A DNA stretch of 64,000 nt from a virus, in IMG/VR virus record IMGVR_UViG_3300027365_000010, positions 1 through 64,000 of that record. The stretch is one strand, 5' to 3'. Each line of letters begins with the position of its first letter. Position 1 is the first letter of the stretch. Made by a program: the position numbers and the translations under genes. This document shows positions 8,457-17,002 of this stretch, piece after piece. Under the pieces are notes generated by a model, which ran no database searches, was not told where the DNA came from, and saw only the letters and a list, made by a program, of their open reading frames with translations.

Positions 8457-9184
8457 CAAATCTTACTCAAAGCTTTAAATACAGAGCCTGCATAGACTTT
8501 GTACTGGTTGATCTCAAGGTCACTCGCTCTTGAAACCAGAAGCTTTTTAGAATGATCCTTACAAACCAATTTACAAAATCTAATATCTTTGGCTAACTGT
8601 TCATAGTCGCTGTCATCATAGTATTGGGCTCCATGAGATAAGCGAATTATTTGTTTATACTTCGTAAATTCCATTTTACGTTTTGTACGACTACTACGAA
8701 AATAATATTGTGTACCAGCATACAAAGCATCATCGTGATAAGAGCGCCCAACAGAAAACCGCTTAGTAATTGAACTTGGTACTTCTGGTAAATTAACAGG
8801 CATTGTCAGCATGAACTTATAATCGTAAGCCAAATGATTTCCTTGAGGGTTATATCCATCATCATATTCAACCATATTACCAAAAAAGTGTTTGATACAT
8901 GACTTCATTGGTGGTATATCTACGATTATTTGATAATTATGTGAATCATCATAGTTATCGATTTCTTTTTTGATATTTTCTTCTGAGGGTAAGTACTCTT
9001 TTTTAAAAATATCATATTGATAACCATAGTCTAAAGCAGGTACACGCTTGCCGATTCTATAATTGCATTTGTTTTTTGATACTCCGTTGAAAAAATGTTT
9101 AGGCGTCAATGAGCTTTTTTCATTTAGTTCAACACGATAATTGAAAAGAAGGTGAATAAAATCATCAAGTGTTATTTTCCCCAT
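8453..9184 (-). CDS. Hypothetical protein, paralogue of the gene at 11 kb
   Basis: 243 residues starting ITLDDFIHLL. The C-terminal half is similar to the protein encoded at 10994-11797: both have a YHD-x-x-L-x-x-G-T-x-x-Y segment and a Y-x-x-I-I-x-L/D tail leading to (D)SxYExL. No known domain. GGAG sits eight bases before the ATG. Confidence 0.6.
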   Translation of the reverse strand: MGKITLDDFIHLLFNYRVELNEKSSLTPKHFFNGVSKNKCNYRIGKRVPALDYGYQYDIFKKEYLPSEENIKKEIDNYDDSHNYQIIVDIPPMKSCIKHFFGNMVEYDDGYNPQGNHLAYDYKFMLTMPVNLPEVPSSITKRFSVGRSYHDDALYAGTQYYFRSSRTKRKMEFTKYKQIIRLSHGAQYYDDSDYEQLAKDIRFCKLVCKDHSKKLLVSRASDLEINQYKVYAGSVFKALSKIC

Positions 9185-9843
9185 AATAGTTCTCCGATAT
9201 TAATAAAGCTCATGAGTTTTGTCCGGTTTGTGTTGATTGGAATTTGAACGTAGTTCGCACGTTTATATAAACATAGTTGTCTAAGCGCACTAAGCTGTTC
9301 GGGTGTTAATTCAACCACATCGCTTTTTCTATGAACACCATCAGTGCTGAGTATACAGTAGTCACGGTATTCCTCTAAGTCGGTGATACCAAAGTTGTCT
9401 TGCAACAATCTTCTGAGGGTTGAACGATATGCTGGTTTAAATGTCCTTCCGTCTGCTTGTGTTGCACTACTGACAAAGTTGTCATCAAATGTTTTCTTCT
9501 GCTTAACCATAGTTAGGATATTGTAGTCGTAATCATTACGAACACGACATACGGTATTCTCATCTGAGAATTCTTCAATGATGGTTTGTAGAATCATACT
9601 GATTGACTTGGGAAGGTAAACCTTAACCATTGTGTTTGGGTTTTGATCCATGTATTTCTTCAAGTCATCCCGGTACATTGACATGTATTCGGTTTTCGCC
9701 TTTGATTTTGGATTCTTGTAGTCGTGTTTAACAATGGTCTTTATGTTGTTCCAGTCTACATCCAAGGAGGCAATTGCCTTGCCCTGAAGTACGCGGATTC
9801 TTGGGTGCGAATACATGTACTTTAAGTCCTGAAATGTGTACAT
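9172..9843 (-). CDS. Hypothetical protein, paralogue of the next gene upstream
   Basis: 223 residues from the ATG at 9843, which has GAGGGA six bases upstream; earlier in-frame starts lack a ribosome site. It shares with the gene at 9904-10584 the blocks Y-x-HPRIR-x-L, DY-x-x-P and K-x-YLP-x-x-x-S. Function unknown. It overlaps the following gene by 13 bases. Confidence 0.6.
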   Translation of the reverse strand: MYTFQDLKYMYSHPRIRVLQGKAIASLDVDWNNIKTIVKHDYKNPKSKAKTEYMSMYRDDLKKYMDQNPNTMVKVYLPKSISMILQTIIEEFSDENTVCRVRNDYDYNILTMVKQKKTFDDNFVSSATQADGRTFKPAYRSTLRRLLQDNFGITDLEEYRDYCILSTDGVHRKSDVVELTPEQLSALRQLCLYKRANYVQIPINTNRTKLMSFINIGELLWGK

Positions 9844-9903
9844 AATTCCCTCGTTTTTATTACAATTTGTTTTAGTGTGTGTATCCAATGAGATGTTTTG
9901 CAT

Positions 9904-10584
9904 TCAAGTAAGCATGCATTCTAACATTTCAATAAACTTTAATGTTTTATTACGTTTAACCATACCAAACGGTATAGTAAAACAAAGTGAGTGCTTATAT
10001 AACGGCAATGACTTTAGAGTAGTCATAAGACTATCGTCAGGTATTTCATTTTCCCAACCCTCATGCATGGTGTCTATTATTTTATATAATCTCATTCCAT
10101 TTTCGGGTGGCGGGGTGTCATACTTTTCTTCATACCCACCAGCAAGCAATTTTATACTGCGTCCTTTATAATTGTCAATCATACGTGAGGGTAATTTGCT
10201 CTTCAATGCTTTCTTATCCTTACATAATAAATAGATTGAAAAATCGGTGTAATTAACAATGTTCACAGTGGCATCGTTCATATGATTTTTTATGACATAT
10301 GAAAGAAGATGTGATACTGGTAAAGGTAGATATATTTTAATCGATATAGTCTCGTTTTTTAGAATTTCTTCTAGATCTCTCTTAAAGATGGAAAGCTTTT
10401 CTTTTTTAATGACTCGGCGCGGCTTATCGTAATCATATACTACAAACCCATCTAGATTTGTCCATTCATTCGTTGCTTTTTTGAGCTTAGATGAAAGTAA
10501 TCTTATACGAGGGTGTTTGTATAAGAACGATAAGTCATCTAAAGAAAAGTCATTTTCATTCTTCACTTTAAGCCTTTCATTCAC
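9904..10584 (-). CDS. Hypothetical protein, paralogue of the next gene downstream
   Basis: 226 residues with YKHPRIRLL near residue 22, VVYDYDKP near 53 and IKIYLPLPVS near 100. All three blocks match the downstream neighbour. The start overlaps the stop of the preceding gene (GTGAATGA), so translation is coupled. No catalytic motif seen. Confidence 0.6.
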   Translation of the reverse strand: MNERLKVKNENDFSLDDLSFLYKHPRIRLLSSKLKKATNEWTNLDGFVVYDYDKPRRVIKKEKLSIFKRDLEEILKNETISIKIYLPLPVSHLLSYVIKNHMNDATVNIVNYTDFSIYLLCKDKKALKSKLPSRMIDNYKGRSIKLLAGGYEEKYDTPPPENGMRLYKIIDTMHEGWENEIPDDSLMTTLKSLPLYKHSLCFTIPFGMVKRNKTLKFIEMLECMLT

Positions 10585-10990
10585 AATGTATTTCCGTATT
10601 ATGATTTACCGGACTCTGTATCTTAATGGGAAGATTATATCGTTTCAAATCTTCTTGTCTGTAAAAATTTGCTTGTTTATTATAAACAGCTACCAACTTG
10701 TTGGCATCTTCTAGTGTCTCATCATATCGTCTGCTTATGCTGTTCTTTTTGGAATCACTCATATTCTCACGATGTTTTTCAGCGAGGTATTGCACACGTT
10801 TATATAAGTAAGCCTGTTGAATATTCATATCTACTACTTTACAAGCAACTGTTAAAACTTCGCGTGATTCTTCACCAAGCGATAATTTTTGTGAAGTATC
10901 GCTATTACCGATAGATGAGAAATATACCACAAATAATGTGGCTAGAAAAAATGTGACTAATAATGTTTTAATATAATTACTATTTTTCAT
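10577..10990 (-). CDS. Membrane-anchored small protein
   Basis: 137 residues. A basic start (MKNSNYIK) leads into one hydrophobic helix (about 8-26), and the rest is a charged, helical domain that would lie in the periplasm. The helix has no obvious signal peptidase site, so an anchor is more likely than secretion. Function unknown. Confidence 0.6.
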   Translation of the reverse strand: MKNSNYIKTLLVTFFLATLFVVYFSSIGNSDTSQKLSLGEESREVLTVACKVVDMNIQQAYLYKRVQYLAEKHRENMSDSKKNSISRRYDETLEDANKLVAVYNKQANFYRQEDLKRYNLPIKIQSPVNHNTEIHCE

Positions 10991-10993
10991 ATA

Positions 10994-11797
10994 TTATTCC
11001 TTTTTAAAACGTTCGAGAAGATCATTTACATTTTGGAGTACGTTTTTCTTTGTGAATGCCTCCAAGTATTGATTTTTGACATTAAGATCAACCTTCATAC
11101 CGACATAATTAGCTTCGAATTCCTCGTCGCCATGATACAATTTACTAAGTCGCATAAGACTTTCATATTGTGTTACACTTAAAAAATCATCTTTAATTAT
11201 CAAATAGTAACGTCGTGGTGGCATTGTCCCGGCCACCCACGTATTAAAATCGAGGTAGACTGTTGTGTAACCTAGTGCAAGCTCGCCGTCATGATACTTA
11301 CGTAAATAGTCAATGCCTTTTGCCGCTAAACTCTTAGGTATGTTAATAAAAAATCTACCATCGATGTTACCAAAGTCGCTTTCTGGTAACAATGTTATAT
11401 AACTAGGCGAATTGAATTCAATATTTGGAAAGAATGCCTTTAATAACTCATCGAAGCCCGGTATGGATATTGTATATACAACATTCTCGCCATCTTCATC
11501 GATTAAATAATTTACATTTTCTTTATGTATTTTTGCGTAATACTCGTTCTCACAATAATCACCGTTTTTAGTCTTCCCTTTTAGGCAGATCAAGTCGATA
11601 GCTGTCCTTCTGTTTGGATCTATGAACGTCACATCCCTGTATTTTTCATACACCCATTTTGGAAATGTCCAGACAATAGGGGAGTCTGATGTGTCGTCAT
11701 CCAATAAAGCTTTACTGATTATATGTTTCTGTGTGTTTAAAACAATTTTCTTTGAGTTCGATAATTTAATAAAATCATCAAAGTCTAAATTACTCAT
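10994..11797 (-). CDS. Hypothetical protein, paralogue of the gene at 8.5 kb
   Basis: 267 residues from the ATG at 11797, which follows a GGGA at normal spacing; an in-frame ATG at 11821 would overlap the previous gene. N-terminal LDFDDFIKL corresponds to LDDFIHL of the 8.5 kb protein, and RKYHDGELALGYTTVY corresponds to its YHD-x-ALYAGTQYY. Function unknown. Confidence 0.6.
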   Translation of the reverse strand: MSNLDFDDFIKLSNSKKIVLNTQKHIISKALLDDDTSDSPIVWTFPKWVYEKYRDVTFIDPNRRTAIDLICLKGKTKNGDYCENEYYAKIHKENVNYLIDEDGENVVYTISIPGFDELLKAFFPNIEFNSPSYITLLPESDFGNIDGRFFINIPKSLAAKGIDYLRKYHDGELALGYTTVYLDFNTWVAGTMPPRRYYLIIKDDFLSVTQYESLMRLSKLYHGDEEFEANYVGMKVDLNVKNQYLEAFTKKNVLQNVNDLLERFKKE

Positions 11798-11807
11798 ACT
11801 ATTCCCG

Positions 11808-12182
11808 TTACAAATAGTCACTATACCACGAATCTTTAATACTAATCAACTCAATCTCATAATTCGTTTGATTACTTAGTTCATGTACATACTCATCACT
11901 ATCACCGCTTTCAATTAAAGGTGCGTGAAGTATTGGCACATGAATGATACTATGATCTTCGTAGGTAAACATTACATATCCACCTTTCCATCCATACTTT
12001 GGTGAAAGTTTTTCGATATAATCTAAGAAATCGTCAATGCCGTCGTCATCAGTATTGTCAGCAAGACCATAAATTTTCATTACGATATCAACGGATTTGA
12101 ACTCTGCTACGTGCAGTTTTTTACGCAATCTACGTTTCCGTTTGGGGTTATTTCTTTTTTCTATAGTATCTATTTTAACCAT
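11808..12182 (-). CDS. YggL-like (DUF469) protein
   Basis: 124 residues. The N-terminal block RKRRLRKKLHVAEFK closely resembles the start of E. coli YggL (RSRRLRKKMHIDEFQ), and it is followed by a D-x-x-DDFLDYIE segment and a GW-x-GGYVMF strand in the same order as YggL. YggL family proteins associate with the 50S ribosomal subunit, so a role at the host ribosome is plausible but inferred. The C-terminal third (about 90-124) is longer than in the bacterial protein. Confidence 0.6.
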   Translation of the reverse strand: MVKIDTIEKRNNPKRKRRLRKKLHVAEFKSVDIVMKIYGLADNTDDDGIDDFLDYIEKLSPKYGWKGGYVMFTYEDHSIIHVPILHAPLIESGDSDEYVHELSNQTNYEIELISIKDSWYSDYL

Positions 12183-12184
12183 AA

Positions 12185-12544
12185 CTAGTCTCTCAAATAT
12201 TCATCAACATCGCCGTTATTCCAGCGATTAACTACCGTCTGTTTATCTTCAGCATATACTTGCCTGCCACACCCACCATTATGTACCATGCACCCAAAGA
12301 CCCATTCGGTTCTTTCACGATTTTGAGGGTACAAGCTATCGATAAGTGTAGATTCGTCTGATACTACCTGACCACATGTACAGGGTTCGATAGACACTTC
12401 ATTATCTTTCTCTAAGCCTTGTTTAAGTTCTTCGACTTCATCTTGTAATTCAATCACACGTTTCGCCAAGCTATATTTACTATTACTATCAGCTAAGACA
12501 CGTGCCTCATAATCTAGTGAGAAATTGTCTCTTTTCTGTTTCAT
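12185..12544 (-). CDS. Lar-like zinc-ribbon protein
   Basis: 119 residues. A coiled-coil N-terminal half (about 25-48, VIELQDEVEELKQG) is joined to a C-terminal zinc ribbon: CTCGQ, then WVFGC, then GGCGRQVYAEDKQTVVNRWN. The terminal pattern (Cys pair, Cys near Gly-Cys-Gly, then a helix ending WN) is that of Lar-type restriction-alleviation proteins. Function by similarity only; the coiled coil is additional to the basic Lar unit. Confidence 0.55.
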   Translation of the reverse strand: MKQKRDNFSLDYEARVLADSNSKYSLAKRVIELQDEVEELKQGLEKDNEVSIEPCTCGQVVSDESTLIDSLYPQNRERTEWVFGCMVHNGGCGRQVYAEDKQTVVNRWNNGDVDEYLRD

Positions 12545-12954
12545 ACAACCACCTTATCTAACATTTCGTCAACGCCATTAATAGTAAGCTTTTCAATAGA
12601 ATCACGCAATAAGTTAAGATCACGAATAAATCTATGTCGGGTAGAGTTATCAATGATACTAGAGTTGAGAATGTTATCAACATTTGTAAGTGTATCATGC
12701 AACATAGGAAAAAAGTTCGCACTGAGAAGATTATTTTTAACTGAAAGTTTGTTTATATGATGAATATCTTCATCATCAAAATACATATTGCTCAAACAGT
12801 CAATACTTTTAGAATGATTACACAATCTAAAAAACCTATATGATGCATACATATCAGTAAGATCTTGTAAATTACTGAACAATATTTCAAGCTCTTCAAT
12901 TAATTCGTTATACTGTTGTGCGAAAATTTTATTATTTTGTAATCTTACAGTATT
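12541..12954 (-). CDS. Downstream part of a frameshifted hypothetical gene
   Basis: Open frame of 137 codons (to a stop overlapping the next gene by four bases). It has no convincing start: the first usable codon is a TTG at 12882 without a Shine-Dalgarno site. The 24 codons before it read as a credible helical protein segment (KIFAQQYNELIEELEI). It therefore appears to be the +1-frame continuation of the small gene just upstream. The conceptual joined product is about 178 residues, helical and acidic, of unknown function. Confidence 0.5.
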   Translation of the reverse strand, partial: NTVRLQNNKIFAQQYNELIEELEILFSNLQDLTDMYASYRFFRLCNHSKSIDCLSNMYFDDEDIHHINKLSVKNNLLSANFFPMLHDTLTNVDNILNSSIIDNSTRHRFIRDLNLLRDSIEKLTINGVDEMLDKVVV

Positions 12955-13078
12955 AAAAAGATCTTCGTTTTACAGGGAATACGGGGGATATAAACTGTTC
13001 GCTGTTTATATCCCATTTATAACTGACTAATGTATTGACGATATTGTTTAATTGTTCAGTAAGAAGAAACCTGCTCAT
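12953..13078 (-). CDS. 41-codon upstream part of a frameshifted gene
   Basis: Starts with ATG at 13078, whose ATGA overlaps the stop of the HAD gene, a classical coupling signal. It reads MSRFLLTEQLNN... and ends ...KRRSF at a TAA. A T5 run followed by the TAA (TCT TTT TAA) would let a +1 slip continue straight into the 137-codon frame downstream. It also contains a hairpin-forming sequence. Either a truncating indel, a programmed +1 shift or a base error could explain this. Confidence 0.5.
   Translation of the reverse strand: MSRFLLTEQLNNIVNTLVSYKWDINSEQFISPVFPVKRRSF
12985..13014. repeat. 11-bp perfect inverted repeat (hairpin)
   Basis: GGGATATAAAC and GTTTATATCCC are separated by eight bases. 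The repeat lies inside the small upstream ORF, about 30 bases before the frameshift point, and has no T-run on either strand. It is therefore not an obvious terminator and could be an RNA structural element. Confidence 0.55.
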
Positions 13079-13554
13079 TCACAACTCCATAAATGATGAA
13101 TTTTTTCAATATCATTATCGCATAAACCAGTACTTCCATCAACATGTATTAACCTTGAATGATCCTCATACATTTGATCGCCTGAGTCGTCAATAATGAT
13201 ATAATCATCACTATTGATATTATATAGCTCACTATGCTCTATTACTTTTCGGCCTCTCATAAGGCCACCTCCTGTGCTTAGAGCATCACTATGATATGGA
13301 ACCTTTAAAAACCTACAAATATTCTCTGAATCACCATTGAAGGTAGCCCATGATGACACAATGACTACTTGTGCATTGTACTCACTGACAATACTCTGAA
13401 GACGCTTTAGCTTATCACTAACCACATAGTCACCGCGAGTAAAAAAATGTATATCTTCTGGTATCAATCCCGTTGTGCGTAAACTATTATGTAAACGTTC
13501 ATGGTCACTGTAGCAGTTAAGTACACCATCAATATCTAAATAAATTACCTTCAT
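13075..13554 (-). CDS. HAD-family phosphatase (Swiss-army-knife RNA-repair type HAD)
   Basis: 159 residues. Motif I is DIDGVLN near residues 7-13 (nucleophile Asp and acid/base Asp), motif II is VIVSSW, and motif IV is YIIIDDSGDQ. These are the conserved HAD catalytic elements, and the compact length with GVLN and SSW fits the small HAD domains associated with RNA repair. The substrate could be a nucleotide or RNA terminal phosphate. It overlaps both neighbours by four bases. Confidence 0.7.
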   Translation of the reverse strand: MKVIYLDIDGVLNCYSDHERLHNSLRTTGLIPEDIHFFTRGDYVVSDKLKRLQSIVSEYNAQVVIVSSWATFNGDSENICRFLKVPYHSDALSTGGGLMRGRKVIEHSELYNINSDDYIIIDDSGDQMYEDHSRLIHVDGSTGLCDNDIEKIHHLWSCE

Positions 13555-15242
13555 TTATGTCCTATGGTTTTATTAGTGAAATTTGTTGCTTGAATTTCAG
13601 AACTGCTGTTAGACATTATATCAAAGCTTACAGAATCTCCGTCACGTGTAAGAACAGTTTCTTTATTACCGTCCGCAGAAGTGAAGAAAATAACTCCACT
13701 GTACTCAGAATTGGTAATAGTAAAAGTGAGTATAAGGCGACTATCGACAGGCTGTACATAAGCCCTATCAATAACCCCATGAATATTAATTGTTTCAATA
13801 TCATTATTCAAATCACTACGTCCATTACTTGACAGGACTGACAAATAGCGTCGTAGTGCAATCTGATAGTTCTCACCATATGCAACCATAGACCGATTGT
13901 CATATGCAACTAAACCAACGCCCTGTGCGTTACCTCTTTCATCTTTAAGAACCGAAAGAAATGTTGTTGTACCACCAATATAATAGGGTACTGGATATGA
14001 AGCGTTGTATCCATATTCTTGCACACGGCCTTCAATAGTATCTTGGGCAACCATTTCAGTAATACCAGAACGGTGATAGTAAGAAGCAACACCTGTGCGG
14101 GTATCGATCAACATGAAGCCCATAGAGCTTTCGTCATTACCACTGTTAGATTGAAGTCCTGTATACCATGACGCAGAACTATCCTTTGAGAACACGATAG
14201 AAGATCCGTGCGTTGCTACTACAACATTATTACCTACGAATCCGTCCCACCATGAACCGGAATACTTACCCCAATAGGTGACCTGATCGCGTACTACACT
14301 TTGGGGATAGATACGGTCTACCCATTCAGGAGCATCTTCTACAGAATACTTTTCAATATCACCCGATTTAGCATCAACAATGATAATACCAAGAACTGTC
14401 TTACCGGAGAAACCAATTTGAGGTTCAACAATAGATCCTACCCAGTAGGGTTTGCCATTGTCATTGACTTCTAACGTATAGTCATCGACCAGTGTGGTAC
14501 TGTAACCGTTTTGGTATACATGACGGTCTACATCTGTAGAAAAATAGTATCCGTTCAAGCCATAAGAAATAGTAGCGTCATCTGTATTCAATTTAGAATC
14601 TGAATATTCATTAACACTAACAGATATGTAGCCGGGTGAGTTGCTGTCATCCATCCAACGGAAAAAAGAGGAATGTTTTAGCGGCGAGACCCAGCGAAGC
14701 TGTCCGTTGATATTTTGTACACGCATAGTATCAACATCGTACCGTGATGCCAAACCACGCTCTTTACCAAGAATTTCGTTTGCAGATCTCGAAGACAGGC
14801 TTTGATCAACAAAACGTGCCTGTGATTGATCGAGAAACACCTTTTCAGGGTCAAATTCGTTTTCACTCTTGACTGTTAGAAGATCGTGATAACGTTCATG
14901 GTGTAAGATTTTAGAACTACTCACAAACAGAACTACAACAAATAGACCCATCAATGAGAAAACGATCCATGATGGTAATTTACTATCGATTTCTGATTGT
15001 GAATATGCATGTGCTTGAAATGAAATTACTACAAATAGTGGAATAATATAATAAGCCCAGAATCCAAAATAAAAGAATCCGATCACAGGGGTAGTCAAGT
15101 ATGCGACTGCGGCACCTGTTAATAGGGATGTAATAAACCACAAGGAACACTTTGGTACACTAATATTTTTAATACCATAACTCAAACAATAGCCAAGCGT
15201 GATGATGATGGCCCATGTAAAGCCCAAGATCATGTAAATCAT
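13551..15242 (-). CDS. Large membrane protein with an extracytoplasmic beta-rich domain
   Basis: 563 residues. Four hydrophobic helices fill the first 110 residues (about 3-22, 33-50, 54-75, 90-108). The remaining roughly 450 residues are soluble and beta-rich, with many Trp/Tyr/Gly strands such as GYYFSTDV, KYSGSWWDGF and GVGLVAYDNRS. That layout suggests a membrane-anchored periplasmic domain. The family is not recognised; a role in the host envelope (for example exclusion or lysis timing) would be a guess. Confidence 0.6.
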   Translation of the reverse strand: MIYMILGFTWAIIITLGYCLSYGIKNISVPKCSLWFITSLLTGAAVAYLTTPVIGFFYFGFWAYYIIPLFVVISFQAHAYSQSEIDSKLPSWIVFSLMGLFVVVLFVSSSKILHHERYHDLLTVKSENEFDPEKVFLDQSQARFVDQSLSSRSANEILGKERGLASRYDVDTMRVQNINGQLRWVSPLKHSSFFRWMDDSNSPGYISVSVNEYSDSKLNTDDATISYGLNGYYFSTDVDRHVYQNGYSTTLVDDYTLEVNDNGKPYWVGSIVEPQIGFSGKTVLGIIIVDAKSGDIEKYSVEDAPEWVDRIYPQSVVRDQVTYWGKYSGSWWDGFVGNNVVVATHGSSIVFSKDSSASWYTGLQSNSGNDESSMGFMLIDTRTGVASYYHRSGITEMVAQDTIEGRVQEYGYNASYPVPYYIGGTTTFLSVLKDERGNAQGVGLVAYDNRSMVAYGENYQIALRRYLSVLSSNGRSDLNNDIETINIHGVIDRAYVQPVDSRLILTFTITNSEYSGVIFFTSADGNKETVLTRDGDSVSFDIMSNSSSEIQATNFTNKTIGHK

Positions 15243-15323
15243 AATTTACTCCAATATGTATGAATACACAATGATACTTTATTTCTAAGGGTTTGTCACC
15301 CCCATAGATAGCATTACTTTAAA

Positions 15324-15860
15324 TTAATATTTTACGTGCACGTGGAAAACGACATTTACTTCAGTACTAAATGTTTTATATTCCAATATTTCAGAAACAA
15401 TATTCCAATCACCACCGCCCAATCCGCAACCAATTTTAGGGATTATGACATTCAATGTGTTATTAAGTGAGTTGTTTGTGTCATAACACTTTTTGCGAAT
15501 GGCTTCGTTAATCGCAGACTCTAATGCTTCGATAAATGCTCCATAGTTAAAATATCGTCTCTCAGTACCATAATACAATTGTGTATAAAGATTGAATGCC
15601 ATTTTGTGGGGAGGTTTGCCTTCGTCTTCATAACTAACCATACTGAACTTACCAAGTTTTTTATTATGGTCACCACCAACTTCTAGATGATATTCAAGGT
15701 CTGCATGATAAAGTTCTGGAATGCGACTTTTTACATCACGAGCAATTCCACTGTTCATAGTCACCTGACAGTTTGCTCCATGCGCAAATATATGGTATTT
15801 GTTATTGGTCAAAAAGTGATGTACGGCATCACTTTTTTCATAATATAGTATTTTATTCAT
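15324..15860 (-). CDS. Macro-domain protein (ADP-ribose binding or hydrolase)
   Basis: 178 residues. It shows the macro-domain order: AHGANCQVTMNSGIARDVKSR (the N-rich ADP-ribose loop, then G-I-A), KLGKFSMV, FNLYTQ, YGAFIEALESA and IPKIGCGLGGGDW near the C-terminus (the second ADP-ribose-binding loop). Members bind ADP-ribose and often remove it or hydrolyse ADP-ribose-1''-phosphate. This would counter host ADP-ribosylation or recycle products of NAD or tRNA-splicing chemistry. It overlaps its upstream neighbour by eight bases. Confidence 0.8.
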   Translation of the reverse strand: MNKILYYEKSDAVHHFLTNNKYHIFAHGANCQVTMNSGIARDVKSRIPELYHADLEYHLEVGGDHNKKLGKFSMVSYEDEGKPPHKMAFNLYTQLYYGTERRYFNYGAFIEALESAINEAIRKKCYDTNNSLNNTLNVIIPKIGCGLGGGDWNIVSEILEYKTFSTEVNVVFHVHVKY

Positions 15861-16425
15861 TATCTCCCACCATTGAGTATTCTTCTATAAGGTTATCTTT
15901 AATTTTATTTTTTATTTCATAAATACTGATTTGCTTATCCACGTAAATCATTTTATGCGGTTGTGTAATAGTACATATGGCAGTTAAATACAATCTATCA
16001 AAGTCATTTAGATGAATACAAATACTATTTTTTTCAGGCTTCTTTTCTAACAATTCCTTTCCGCCATCTATAATATTCGACATAAAGTTTTTCATTTTAT
16101 TCACAAAATCATCATCGTATCTATCAAAGTAGCCATATACTTTACTATTGTTATTACAATCATTCTTAAGACCAGAGAATATACAGACAGTTCCGGTATG
16201 ACTCTTAATAGCAAAATATGTTGGAGTCTTATATAACTCCTGCTTCCCTGTGATATTAAAAACTCGAATCGAATTTTTAAAGGCTTTCAATTCCCATCCA
16301 CGCTTCTTAGAAAGATAGAAGCCTCGTGAGAACGTTTTAACAAGAATTTTCTCCGCATTCTCTTTATAATTGCGAAGAACCCTCCTAGCCTTTCTTTTTT
16401 CTTTAAGTTTTTTAAATATATTCAT
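15853..16425 (-). CDS. Hypothetical protein with a basic N-terminus
   Basis: 190 residues. The first 20 are strongly basic (KKLKEKRKARRVLRNYK). The rest alternates beta-like strands (TYFAIKSHTGTVCIF) and charged helices. No family is recognised. It lies two bases from the DHFR gene and is co-directional with it. Confidence 0.6.
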   Translation of the reverse strand: MNIFKKLKEKRKARRVLRNYKENAEKILVKTFSRGFYLSKKRGWELKAFKNSIRVFNITGKQELYKTPTYFAIKSHTGTVCIFSGLKNDCNNNSKVYGYFDRYDDDFVNKMKNFMSNIIDGGKELLEKKPEKNSICIHLNDFDRLYLTAICTITQPHKMIYVDKQISIYEIKNKIKDNLIEEYSMVGDNE

Positions 16426-16426
16426 A

Positions 16427-16978
16427 TCAATCTCTATAATATTCTGTTACAGTGATAGCAAAGCTTTCATTTTCATAAAAATATGGATCTTGGCGCTTAA
16501 ATAATGTGTCAAGATGGGTAATTAAAGTATTAGATATGGCTTGAGTATGGGGCAGTTGATTTTCTTTTGGATCAACTAGTGTGTGGAGAACTGCATCGAA
16601 ATTTTCCAGATTTTTGAGACAAGCCTCAACGATACCCGCGCCACCAATAACACAGTACTCAGTCTTTTGGTCAAGACCTTCTTCGCATTGTGAGAGGAAT
16701 TCAATAAATGATGTGAATTGAGACATATCCTCAACAATAAACTTTAGACCTTCGAAGTTGTGATAAGTATCGTCTTTTCGAGTAAAAACAACAAGGGTTT
16801 TATATTTTTCTCTGACTTTCTCAGGTAAAGACTTCCATGTTTTGTAGCCCATGATTAATACTTTACCAGCGCAAAATTTCACAAAATGGTTCATATCTTC
16901 TTTAATCGGAGTACCCCATGGTAATTCACCATTATATGAAAATTCCCCATTCATTCCAGTTGCAAATGCAAGTCTCAT
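16427..16978 (-). CDS. Dihydrofolate reductase
   Basis: 183 residues. LAFATGMNGEF and LPWG near the N-terminus match the DHFR start and the loop over the folate (xxLPWxxxxD, here with ED after PIK). KVLIMGYKTWKSLP is the NADPH-binding helix region, and YCVIGGAGIV is the conserved GG turn. The enzyme reduces dihydrofolate for thymidylate synthesis. Similar to phage frd-type DHFRs and somewhat longer than the bacterial enzyme. Confidence 0.85.
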   Translation of the reverse strand: MRLAFATGMNGEFSYNGELPWGTPIKEDMNHFVKFCAGKVLIMGYKTWKSLPEKVREKYKTLVVFTRKDDTYHNFEGLKFIVEDMSQFTSFIEFLSQCEEGLDQKTEYCVIGGAGIVEACLKNLENFDAVLHTLVDPKENQLPHTQAISNTLITHLDTLFKRQDPYFYENESFAITVTEYYRD

Positions 16979-17002
16979 AACTATCTCTCTTATATTTCTT
17001 TT

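Noticed and set aside
12985-13014. The hairpin as a transcription terminator
   Set aside because: There is no T-run on either strand and it lies inside a coding frame.
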